Assembly (NCBI GenBank): GCA_030407005.1
Contig: JAUDYN010000010.1
Coordinates: forward strand, 434,001-498,000
Direction: 5' to 3'
Length of the DNA stretch: 64,000 bases
Origin: Desarmillaria ectypa
Taxonomy: Eukaryota; Basidiomycota; Agaricomycetes; Agaricales; Physalacriaceae
Position numbers and translations under genes: made by a program. Positions 13,031 to 22,396 of this stretch are shown one piece after another; position 1 is the first letter of the stretch, and each line of letters starts with the position of its first letter. The notes below the pieces were generated by a model. That model did not search any database. It had not been told where the DNA came from and was given only the letters and a program-made list of their open reading frames with translations.

Positions 13031-13455
13031 TGTTATGATTTTTCCATTTATCTTATCTTATCCGAGTCATATCCATGACTCATCCATCTAATCTAACATT
13101 AATTCCGACTCATATCCAACTACTTGCCAGTTACTACCCTCGTTCTCACCGTCTGTCACCCCAGACACTTTCTATTGGACATATGATCCTCCTGGACCAC
13201 CATACTTTGACACCGTTTGTGCATGGACTTTAGCGTTTCATCTATATATAATGCTGTAGAAATAGTATATAAACAGAGTAAACTACATAGTTGTACTCTA
13301 TCTCTTGACTAAATTCAAATCATATACTCCTTTTACTCACACTACACCGAAGAACTAAAGCTTCTATCTCTCAACTTGGGTAACTGTTCGAATGCATAAC
13401 AGCCTAGAGGGATCAGCTGACATTCCCAAGTCATGTGCCCAAGGTGGTACCTAAC
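13031..13455 (+). repeat. 5' LTR of element A
   Basis: 425 bp, TGTTATGATTTTT...GGTACCTAACA. It contains TATATAA near 13267 and, at 13300-13312, ATCTCTTGACTAA, the complement of the primer-binding site just downstream. Its partner is the truncated LTR at 35972-36252. Over the shared part I count about 12 differences in 281 bp, nearly all C/T or G/A changes at CpG-like sites. Confidence 0.92.
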
Positions 13456-13468
13456 ATTAGTCAAGAGA
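13456..13468 (+). promoter_or_regulatory. Self-priming primer-binding site of element A
   Basis: TTAGTCAAGAGAT starts at the first base after the LTR and is perfectly complementary (13 bp) to 13300-13312 inside the same LTR, just downstream of the TATA box. This is the arrangement of Tf1-type self-priming, in which the 5' end of the RNA folds back and primes reverse transcription instead of a tRNA. Confidence 0.75.
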
Positions 13469-13484
13469 TTCCCTTGCTTCTTCA

Positions 13485-14634
13485 ATGCTAGCCATAGAGA
13501 AGCACTTCTTCATGCCTGAAGAAGGAAACAACCACCAAGAACCCAGAACTGTCTCACTCGGCGTCGCCATACTATTAACCTTTTTTATGGTCCTTGCCAT
13601 ATTACTCTATGAAGAAGAACTCCGGGCTTTGCTTCAGCAAAGGCAAGCCCATCGACCAGCACCACCACCCTGACCCCCTCGACACCCAGACCATGTCATT
13701 CCCTGGGAGTTACCCCCCGCCTGACTGGGAGAGCGAGAGGCGGTACCACTCGTCTGCCCCCGTGCCCAGTTCACAATTGCCTCCTCCTCTAAGGGGAGCA
13801 CCAATGATTCGAGGCCCCCAACTCCTGGGCTCTCCTCTGCCCATGCACATAATGCGCAGGCAGTTCTACTCTGGTACCAGATGGAACGACCCACCTCTGC
13901 CTTCACAGCAGCCCAGGAATATGCACGGGATGTTCGGACTGCACTCGACAACCCCCTGCCCACTTACCCTGGCCCTCCCCCTCGTCCCCCAACCCCTGCT
14001 CTCTGCCAGCAACACTGGAGGGTACGATCTCGATCCCTGTTGCCTGACAGCAACAACGGGTCCTACCACAGACTCCAAAACCCAGACGATCTCATCATGG
14101 ATCATAACCACCCCTATGGCCCCTGGGGCCATGAAACCTGGCCCAGCGGAGGGTCAGTCTCCACCTCTTCCCTCCCCGTCATCAAAATCTCCGATGACAA
14201 GTCTGACAGGAAGCACGACGCCCCAACCTCAGCCCCTCCCTGCACTCCCAATGACCCCTTCAACCCAAATGGGGGGGACTTCATCTGGCCCAACCTCTCT
14301 GAGATCGACCAAAGAATCTTTGGTCCTTTCCAGACTGCCACATGGGAAGTTCGACATAGAGACGTCGAAGCCCAAGACCTCTGGAATGAGCCCAGACCAA
14401 CCATGGATGAGTGGTTGGCCCTCAACTGAGGGGAACCCATTTGAGGCCCAAATTGGGCTGCAATCGTCGATGCCTGGATATGCCAAAATCGCAACTGCAG
14501 CATATTCCGCCCCTCCACTGGGGATTTATTTCCAGGGCTTCGAGCCCAGGATCCAGAGGAGCAGGGGGAGCTGAAGCAAACCCTCCAGCACCTATGGAGG
14601 CTGGAGGTGGCTAGAGAGGAATGAGTGGGGGCAG
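13485..14634 (+). pseudogene. Leader (gag 5') reading frame of the A/C chimera
   Basis: The first codons (ATG at 13485 or 13512) encode QEPRTVSLGVAILL and a hydrophobic stretch before YEEELRALL, matching the N-terminal membrane segment of element Y. A proline-rich region follows, then SSLPVIKISDDKSD, a DPFNPNGGDFIWP segment, DEWLALN, and a helix-like end (TLQHLWRLEVARE). In-frame stops at 13671-13673, 13728-13730 (CGA to TGA) and after DEWLALN break it. The function of the leader protein is unknown. Its position before the capsid suggests that it is part of a long Gag. Confidence 0.7.
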
Positions 14635-14649
14635 GAACCCCAGTACAAT

Positions 14650-16140
14650 ACGTTAACCTACGATACAGGTTACTACAGAGGGATGGAATATCACCATCCC
14701 CAATACGAGATCTATCCAGATCACCCACCAGATACCCCGGTCGTAAGCCCACGACCACTTCCCAACTCGCCCCCTCATCATAGGGCGTGTCATCAAGGAT
14801 ACCACCCCTATCAGGGTGGAAGTCTTCTCTTTGCAGGGGCAGGAGAAGAAATGGAAGCCGAAGGAGCCCCTGCAGGAAGTGCCACTGCAGGGGCATCAAG
14901 AACCCCTGCCACAGCAGAAGAAGTCTGACAACAGATGAGAAGTGAGTTGTTGGAAAAGGAACAGTGCATCGCGGAGATGTGTGAAGAACTCGACAGGGAA
15001 GACTCTGCCTGCAAAACACTGGCAGACTACCTGAAGGATCAGGAGAAGGAGAAAGAACCGGAAAGGGGAAGACTGATGGGACCACCAAGAGGCTACCCGG
15101 ATCCTAGGCCAGATCGATATTCAATCCCAAGAATGCCCCCCAGTCAGGGACCTCCTGACCCCATCCCGAATCCTGTCGGGAATGCTGCCGCTGATGCCCC
15201 CTATCTGGGCATCAAGCCAACCCTTGTCAAGGTCCCCACCCCATTCAAGGGGGATCATGACGATATTGAATGCTTCATAGGCGATTGTATCACCTATTTC
15301 GAAGTGTTCCAACACTACTTCCAGGTGCCATCACACCTGGTATTATTCGCAACGTCCCACTTCGAGGGTGCTGCCAAGGACTGGTGGGTCTACAAGAGAC
15401 CCGAGTACTGGGTAGGCGATGCCTTCGACAGCACCACCACTCATTTCAGATACCCCAACTGGGCTGACTTCGTAGACCTGGTCACACAACAATTCCGAGA
15501 TCCCACAATCGAGGAAATTCATGAAAAGTGCATGTTCAACTTGCGCATGGGAGCACAGCCTGCCTCCCACTACTTCCAGAAGCTTGAGGAAGAAGCCAAG
15601 CTAGCAGGCCGAAGGACTGATGAAGCCGAATGCAGTGCAATGGTGAAGGCGGTGCGACTAGGAGTGCCTAGTTCATATATGACCTTTATATCAAACATGG
15701 GCATGAGTATTCCACACTCATATCCGGAATGGAAGGAACGCACCCTCCGGATGTATGAAGAGTGTCAGTGGAAATGGGTCTTTGACCAGACCACGAGTAT
15801 GCCTCGGGATGGCCAGAAGCAAGGCCCACATCCCCAACAACAGTAGCCCAGCGGCAAGAACACCACTGGGGCGACAAGTTCCTCGGCTCCAAAGCCGACT
15901 GCTGGGAGTGGAGGAACCAGTCGTGATGCTGGAACCGGTAAGTGGATGATGTACAGAGGGGCAGGGAAGCCCATGGACCTAGACTGGCAATGAGCTGAGG
16001 GGTGCTGTTTCAGGTGCGACCAAAAGGGTCACCTGAGCAGGGATTGCCCTATGAGAAAAGAGAAAAACGTTGTGAGATACGTGGGGCCCACTGACACAGT
16101 GGTGCCGAGCACCTCCAAGATTGAGGAGGTAAAAGAGTAG
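14650..16140 (+). pseudogene. Gag of the A/C chimera (coiled-coil, capsid, zinc knuckle)
   Basis: After GYYRGMEYHHPQYEIY a glycine/alanine-rich linker leads to a heptad-like helix (EKEQCIAEMCEELDRE), a proline-rich stretch, then the capsid-like domain of gypsy Gag (HYFQVPSHLVLFATSHFEGAAKDWW ... GAQPASHYFQKLEEEAKLAG). It is open from 14935 to 15846. A CCHC knuckle (CDQKGHLSRDCP) lies at about 16016-16052, and the frame ends at TAG 16138-16140. Stops at 14928 (TGA), 15844 (TAG) and 15991 (TGA) interrupt it. One crossover between A and C probably lies upstream of about 14892. Confidence 0.82.
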
Positions 16141-16172
16141 GGCATCAAGGGTTCAATTCCCCTTGCATGCCC
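16131..16172 (+). promoter_or_regulatory. Gag/pol frameshift signal of the A/C chimera
   Basis: AAAA at 16131-16134, gag stop TAG at 16138-16140, then a 33-nt hairpin at 16140-16172 with stem GGGCAT+CAAGGG paired to CCCTTG+ATGCCC and one bulged C. Pol continues in the -1 frame without a stop across the hairpin. Compared with element Y, two base pairs have changed on both sides and still pair. Confidence 0.65.
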
Positions 16173-19157
16173 AAGTCTCAAGGTGTGTCCTCGGTTTCCA
16201 TGGGTCGGACTGACTATTATGAAAACAGACTATTACATATGAAAAAGAATATATCCATGACTTCACAGAAGCCAAAGACCAATCAAGAATCAGCAAGAAC
16301 AAACAGGTACATCATCCTCCTAGAAGATGCTGACACAAGTATCTGTAGTGATAAATCCCAAGCCTCCGATGAACTGGAGCGGGACTTGCCAAGTGGTGTT
16401 GGCACCGCAACAAAGTCCAATGAGCAGAGCTCACCAGATATGCCGCTGAGCGCACAGCGACGAGCAGGGACCAGTAGGCAGGACTCCTTTGGGCCTCCCA
16501 GAAGTCCGACCATCCCAGTACCTGCCTCGAGTGGCAGGGCAAGCTCACCAGTTCCGCCAGGGTCAGCGGAGGACCAGGACAGTGCCTCTAACCAAGGCCA
16601 GGCTTTACCCGGACGAACCGGTCCGGGGAGCGGAAAACTTGACGAAGCTGAGTACCAAACCGGGCTGGTAAGTTGCAGGGTTGACAACCGTGCGAAGGTC
16701 GCCTTAGGCACTAGCTGGGAGTCAATGACCAAAGAATTTCAAACTCCGTCACGAGTGGTGCCGGCTGAGGAAAAGGGACAGGATCCTGCTAGCACCCAGG
16801 TGGTAAAAAGGGGGCATTTCAGCAGAACTACCATCGTTGAAGTACCCGACGAAGAGGACGACATGGCTTTTAGGATGTAGCAAGTCAGCCAATCCAAAGC
16901 CAGTACCCCGATATCCAGAATACTGGAAACACAGAACCTTGACCTTCCAAATGTATGGGGAAGCGTCAAACCCGACACCCATCCTAACAAGGGGGTATCA
17001 AATGCTTCCGAATGCACGGGGAAGCAAGACAAGCCTTCCGAACATATGGGGAAGCAGGACCAATTCCAATGGTTCAAACCATTCAGGATTGACTGGACGA
17101 TGCGCGCAATACGTGACTCCAAGAACCTGGCAAATGCCAAGTCGGTTCTCTCCATTTGGGTACATCCCAAACGACTTGGAGAAATCGATGACGAGCTTAT
17201 TCAAAGCTTACAGATGGGAGGGAGCACGGCCCGGGAACAGCTCTATGAATTACATGAACCCATTCGTTACATTCGCGGCACCAAGAGTTCCGGACGGGAC
17301 TTCTTGGTAGACATCCAACTTTCCCCATGCACTGGGAAACAGATATTGACAACCCGAGCATTGTTGGATAGTGGCTGTACAGGCAGCTCTATCAACCGAA
17401 CTTACGTCCAACAACATCGGTTGGACACCAGGAAGGCCGCAGCCCCTATACCAGTCTATAATGCTGATGGAATGCGCAATAAGGCAGGGGATGTCACCGA
17501 GTTCATAGAACTCCGGATGACAATTGGAGGACATAGTGAGCACATTGACCTCGCGGTCACAGACCTCAGTTCCAAGACCATGTACTTAGGCCATGACTGG
17601 CTTAAATGCCACAATCCATTCATCAACTGGAAGGCGGGGACCTTGACATTCGGACGATGTCATTGCGTCCAGAACTACTTCACCCTGCCCGATGCAGATG
17701 AAGAAGACCGATGGGACAAAGAGCTCAAGGAAGGAGAGAGTATTCTTGCCATCAACATGCAAGAAGAAATCATACTTCGTGCCGTCCATCATGCAAACGA
17801 ATTGGCTGCAGCAGCCAATGCCAAAAAGCCAAAACAGACGTTTGAGGAGCTCGTGCCTCCTCAGTATCAAAGCTTTAGAGATTTATTCTCTAAAGAAAGC
17901 TTTGATGAGTTACCAGAAAGAAGACCCTAGGATCATGTGATCAAGTTGGTTCCCAACGCGAAATCTACCTTGGATTGCAAGGTGTACCCACTCAATCGCA
18001 ACAAACAGGAACAGTTGGACAAGTTCTTGGATGAGAACTTAGACTCGGGACGAATTCGTCCCTCGAAGTCCCCCTTCGCCTCCCCCTTCTTCTTTGTCAA
18101 GAAAAAGGATGGCTCACTATGACCGGTTCAGGATTACCGGAAGTTAAACGAAATGACGATCAAGAATCGTTATCCCCTTCTGCTCATCTCTGAGCTAATC
18201 GACAAACTAAGAGGGGCCAAGTACTTCTCCAAGCTGGATGTATGATGGGGATACAACAATGTCCACATCTGAGATGGAGACGAAGAAAAAGCCGCATTCA
18301 GAACTAACCAAGAGCTCTTCGAACCCACGGTAATGTTCTTTGGGCTCACAAATTCACCAGCCACGTTCCAGTGGATGATGAATGACATATTCAAGGATTT
18401 GATCGCCAGAGGGAAAGTCACCATTTACCTCGACGACATACTCATCTTCATGAAATCCCTGTCAGAACACCGGAATATAGTACGACAAGTACTCCAGCGA
18501 CTTCAAGAGAACAAATTGTTCCTCAAAGCAGAAAAGTGCGAGTTTGAGGTACTCGAAACCGAATACTTAGGGGTTATCATCAGCGAAGATACAATTCGCA
18601 TGGACCCAGTCAAGATAGCTGGAATAGCGGAATGGCCAACCCCGACAAAGAAAAAAGAACTACAGTCGTTCTTAGGATTCACAAACTTCTACCGAAAGTT
18701 CATCAAGGACTACTCCAAGATAGTGCATCCCCTTACCCAGCTAACTGGAAAGGTAGACTGGACATGGGAATCAGAACAAGAACAAGTGTTTAACCAGCTC
18801 AAGAAGCTGATGACGACAAACATAGTTCTTACGATCCCTTTGGATGATGGAAAGTTCCAAGTAGAAGCTGACGCCAGTGATGAAGCCATTGGTGCTATTC
18901 TAAGCCAAGAAAAGGAAGGCAAATGGAGACCCGTCGCCTTCATGTCAAAAGCGCTCACTGTCACTGAGCGCAACTACGAAATCTATGACAAAGAATTGCT
19001 AGCAATCATGTTAGCATTAGAGGAGTGGCGCCATTATCTCATGGGCACCAAAGAGACTGTTGAGATCTGGACTGACCACCAGAATCTCCAGTACTTCCGG
19101 AAACCCCAGAAGTTGAATCGCCGACAAGCTCGGTGGGTCACCGAATTAGCGGAATAC
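16137..19157 (+). pseudogene. Element C pol, part 1 (N-terminal region to RNase H)
   Basis: Pol continues in the -1 frame from gag. The N-terminal Ser/Pro-rich region is open to 16880. The internal polypurine tract is at 16985-16997. Retropepsin shows LLDSGCTGSS at about 17363, reverse transcriptase has an intact YLDD near 18426, and RNase H has EADASDEAIGA (about 18860) and TDHQNLQYF (about 19072). Breaks include TAG at 16878 and CGA-to-TGA changes near 18120, 18243 and 18270. The frame is cut at 19157, in the codon after LAEY, by insertion of element Y, and resumes at 27670. Confidence 0.88.
19153..19157. repeat. Target-site duplication of element Y, left copy (AATAC)
   Basis: AATAC at 19153-19157 and again at 27665-27669 flank element Y exactly. 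A 5-bp duplication is the usual footprint of Ty3/gypsy integrases. Deleting Y and one copy restores the pol frame of element C. Confidence 0.95.
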
Positions 19158-19581
19158 TGTTACAATTTTTCCGTTATCTTATCTTATCCGAGTCATATCC
19201 ATGACTCATCCATCTAATCTAGTTCAGAAACCGACTCGTATCCAGATATTCACCGACGACAACCCCCGTTCTCACCATCCGTCACCCCAGACGACTACTA
19301 TTGGTCCTATGATCCTCCCAGATCGTCCTACTTCGACACCGTTTGTGCATGGACTGTAGCGTTTCATCTAAATATAACGCCATAGGAATACTATATAAAC
19401 AGAGTATATTAGACCATTGTACTTTATCTCTTGTTTTAATTAACATCATATACTCCTTACTCGCACTACACCAAAGACTATTAGCTTAAATTCTCTCACT
19501 TGGGTGATCGTTCAAACGCGTAACGGCCCAGAGAGGATCAGCTGACTGTCCCAAGTCACGTGCTAAAGGCGGTACCTAACA
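19158..19581 (+). repeat. 5' LTR of element Y
   Basis: 424 bp, TGTTACAATTTTTCC...GGTACCTAACA. It holds the promoter (TATATAA at 19392-19398), the presumed transcript start region around 19425, and repeated CTTATC-type motifs at its start. Two CG-to-CA differences separate it from the 3' copy. Confidence 0.95.
19392..19438 (+). promoter_or_regulatory. LTR promoter: TATA box and predicted RNA 5' end used as primer
   Basis: TATATAA at 19392-19398. About 27-33 bp downstream is TATCTCTTGTTTTA (19425-19438), exactly complementary over 14 bp to the primer-binding site at 19582-19595. In self-priming elements the primer is the very 5' end of the transcript, so transcription probably starts at or near 19425; this distance suits a TATA promoter. 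The start site is inferred. Confidence 0.65.
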
Positions 19582-19595
19582 TAAAACAAGAGATA
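19582..19595 (+). promoter_or_regulatory. Self-priming primer-binding site of element Y
   Basis: TAAAACAAGAGATA begins at the base after the 5' LTR and is complementary to 19425-19438 (14 of 14). It differs from the PBS of element A (TTAGTCAAGAGAT), and the LTR changes to match, which argues for pairing with its own RNA rather than with a tRNA. Confidence 0.8.
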
Positions 19596-19640
19596 TCCAA
19601 CCAACTTTTCTTCTATCACGCTAGCCGTATAGAAGAACTC

Positions 19641-20969
19641 ATGTCCGGAGAAGACAGAAACTCTCAAGAACCCCGGACCGTCTCTCTCGGCGTCGCCATC
19701 GGTGGCGCTATTTTATTATCTTTCTTTACGGTCCTTGCCGTACTAATCTACGAGGAAGAACTCCGGGCCTTGCTGAGAAGGCAACCCCGAAGGACAGAAA
19801 CAGAACCCCGTCCCGTACCGCCCGCCACCCATGACCTTCCCAGGGGGGTACCCCCCGCAAGACTGGGAGAACGAGAGGAGGTTCCACTCGTTCGTCCCCG
19901 GGCCCGATTCATCATCGGGCCCTCCTCCCCCTCCTCCTCCTCCGAGGAGAGCACTAATTCGCGGCCCCCGTCTCCGGGGATCGCAGAACTTCGGGCTCGA
20001 ATTGCCCAAAACGCCCTCGCCTACAATGCAAGGGCTCTCCTACTCCGGAACCGGCTGGAACGACCCACCGCCGCAATGGAGCAACCAACAATCGGTCCCG
20101 AGGAGACCGAAGAACACGAGAGGGACGTTTGGTCTGATGGGGATGAACCCCCGCCCCCATACCCCGGTCCCCCCCCTCGTCCAAGAGCCCCCGCCCTTCG
20201 CCAATCCCAGCGAAGGTCCGATTCCTCGTCGTCCAACAGCGACGACAACAACAACAACGGGTCCAACTCCACCGGACCCCGACACCCCGACGATCCCGGA
20301 ATGGATCGGACCCACCCCTACGGCCCTTGGAGCCGTGAGCGGTGGCCAAGCAGGGAGGAAATCTCCATCTCCTCCCTCCCCGTCATCGAAATCTCCGATG
20401 ACGAGTCCGACGACGGTCTCGTCGGAATCCACACCCAGGCCGCTCCCCTTGCCCCCGACGATCCCTTCAACTCCGACGGGCTCGACTACACGTGGCCAGA
20501 ACTCTCCGACTACGATCGGAGAATATTCGGTCCATACCGGACCGCTGCATGGGAAATTCAACGAAGGGACGTCGAAGCCCGAGACCTCTGGGAAGAACCC
20601 AGAATGGAGATGGATGAGTGGCTCGCCCTCAACAGGGGCGACCCCATCCGAGTACCAATGGAAGGCCCTAGCAACGCCAGGGCCCTCATCGTCAACCACC
20701 GGATTCGCGCCAACCTGCAACCGGTCAATCTTCGGTCCCGCCGCCGGGGATTGTTTTCCAGGGTTATTACCCAGGACCCCACGCGAGCAACGAGAGCTGG
20801 ACAGGACCCTCCAGCATCTCTGGAGGCTGGAGATGGCACGAGAAGATTGAGGAGGAAGAGCCTCAATACAATACGTTTACCTACGATACAGGTTACTACG
20901 GAGGGATGGAATACCACCACCCTCAATACGAAATATATCTGGGCTACCTACCGGATACCCCGGTCGTAA
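19641..20969 (+). CDS. Leader protein with N-terminal membrane segment (gag 5' frame) of element Y
   Basis: 442 codons from ATG 19641 to the stop at 20967-20969. An in-frame ATG at 19560 lies inside the LTR but well after the predicted RNA start, so 19641 is preferred by homology. Residues about 12-38 are hydrophobic (LGVAIGGAILLSFFTVLAVLI) and followed by YEEELRALL. Then come Arg/Pro-rich and Ser-rich regions, a PPPPYPGPPPRP stretch with late-domain-like PPPY, acidic EISDDESDD, and DEWLALN. The same order is seen in the A/C and D copies. The last ~90 codons probably read a shifted frame, since the conserved end (TLQHLWRLE) is in another frame here. Function is unknown. It may be a membrane-targeted Gag N-terminus or a separate protein. 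Confidence 0.65.
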   Translation: MSGEDRNSQEPRTVSLGVAIGGAILLSFFTVLAVLIYEEELRALLRRQPRRTETEPRPVPPATHDLPRGVPPARLGEREEVPLVRPRARFIIGPSSPSSSSEESTNSRPPSPGIAELRARIAQNALAYNARALLLRNRLERPTAAMEQPTIGPEETEEHERDVWSDGDEPPPPYPGPPPRPRAPALRQSQRRSDSSSSNSDDNNNNGSNSTGPRHPDDPGMDRTHPYGPWSRERWPSREEISISSLPVIEISDDESDDGLVGIHTQAAPLAPDDPFNSDGLDYTWPELSDYDRRIFGPYRTAAWEIQRRDVEARDLWEEPRMEMDEWLALNRGDPIRVPMEGPSNARALIVNHRIRANLQPVNLRSRRRGLFSRVITQDPTRATRAGQDPPASLEAGDGTRRLRRKSLNTIRLPTIQVTTEGWNTTTLNTKYIWATYRIPRS

Positions 20970-22364
20970 ACCCACGACCACTCCCCGACTCACCTCCTCA
21001 TCATCAGGTGCGTCACCAAGGATACCACCCTTATCAGGGTGGCAGTCTTCTCTTTGCAGGGGCAGGGGAAGAAATGGAAGCGGAAGGAACGCCGGCAGGA
21101 AATGCCACCGCAGGGGCGTCAAGAAATCCTGCCACGGCAGAAGAAACTCGGCAGCAAATGCGAACCGAGTTGCAGGAGAAAGAGCGGCGCATAGCGGAGA
21201 TGCGTAGCGAGCTCGACAAGGAGGACGCCGCCCGCAAGACACTGGCGGACTACCTCCGAGCCCAAGAGTGAGAGAAGGAGCCGGAGAGGGGAAGACCGCC
21301 GGGGCCACCAAGAGGGTACCCGGGGTACAGGCCGGATCGATTCTCGATCCCAAGGCCGCCCCCTGGTCAGGGACCACCTGACCCAATCCCGAATCCGGTC
21401 GGGAACGCCGCCGCTGATGCCCCATACTTGGGCATCAAGCCGACCCTTGTCAAGGTCCCCGCCCCGTTCAAAGGGGATCATGACGATATTGAACTGCTTC
21501 ATAGGCGATTGTATCGCCTATTTTGAAGTGTTCAGACACTATTTCCAGGTGCCGTCGCACCTGGTATTATTCGCGACATCCCACTTCGAGGGTGCCGCCA
21601 AGGACTGGTGGGTCTACAAGAGACCCGAATACTGGGTAGGCGATGCCTTTGACGGCACCGCTGCCCACTTCCGATACCCCGACTGGGCCGACTTCGTCGA
21701 CTTAGTCACAAGACAATTCCGAGATCCGGCGATCGAGGAAATTCATGAAAAGCGCATGTTCGATCTGCGCATGGGAGCACAGCCCGCCTCCCACTACTTC
21801 CAGAAGCTGGAAGAAGAAGCAAAGCTAGCGGGCCGGAGATCCGATGAGGCGGAGAGAGGCGCGATGGTAAAGGCGGTGCGACTAGGAGTGCCTAGTTCGT
21901 ATACCACCTTCATCTCAAATATGGGAGTGAGCATTCCGTGCTCATACCCAGAATGGAAGGAGCGCATTCTTCGAATGTATGAAGAGAGACAGCGGAAGTG
22001 GGTCTTTGACCAGACCACCAGTACGCCTCGGGACGGCCAGAAGCAGGGCCCGTGTCCCCAACAACAGCAACCCAGCGGCAAGAACACCGCTGGGGCGACA
22101 AGTTCCTCGGCTCCAAAACCGAGTGTTGGGAGTGGAGGGACCAATCGCGATGCTGGAACTGGTAAGTGGACGACGTACGGGGGGGCGGGAAAGCCCATGG
22201 ACGTAGACCGGCAACGAGCCGAGGGGCGCTGCTTCAGGTGCGACCAAAAGGGTCACCTGAGCAGGGATTGCCCTACGAGAAAAGAGAAGAACGTAGTGAG
22301 ATACGTGGGGCCCACTGACGCAGTGGTGCCGAGCACCTCCAAGATCGAGGAGGTAAAAGAGTAG
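20850..22364 (+). pseudogene. Gag (coiled-coil, capsid, CCHC knuckle) of element Y, disrupted
   Basis: The conserved gag runs MEYHHPQYEIY (20906), then an Ala-rich linker and a helix ELQEKERRIAEMRSELDKED, interrupted by TGA at 21269-21271 where other copies have AAG. Capsid coding then continues in the same frame to about 21490, where one extra base (GAACTGC against GAATGC in copy A/C) shifts it to the frame that is open 21417-22364. That frame carries HYFQVPSHLVLFATSHFEG, DWWVYKRPEYW, GAQPASHYFQKLEEE and a perfect CCHC knuckle (CFRCDQKGHLSRDCP, about 22231-22275). It ends at TAG 22362-22364. With the upstream shifts this gag cannot be made as one protein. Confidence 0.8.
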
Positions 22365-22396
22365 GGCGTCAAGGGTTCGATTCCCCTTGCACGCCC
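22355..22396 (+). promoter_or_regulatory. Gag/pol -1 frameshift signal with tRNA-minihelix-like hairpin
   Basis: The gag frame reads GTA AAA GAG TAG. AAAA at 22355-22358 lets the AAA codon re-pair one base back. After a 5-nt spacer comes the hairpin 22364-22396: GGGCGT+CAAGGG paired with CCCTTG+ACGCCC, 12 bp with one bulged C and loop TTCGATTC. Pol is open in the -1 frame through the whole hairpin. The stem length and loop copy the acceptor plus T arm of a tRNA, and GGTTCGATTCC (22374-22384) matches a pol III B box. Frameshifting is inferred. Confidence 0.7.

Noticed and set aside
20040..20720. 226-codon antisense open frame over the Y leader
   Set aside because: Minus-strand shadow of GC-rich, proline-coding sequence; no matching protein feature in the other copies.
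22364..22396. tRNA gene at the gag/pol junction
   Set aside because: Only the acceptor/T-arm-like hairpin is present; there is no D arm or anticodon arm, and it lies inside coding frames.
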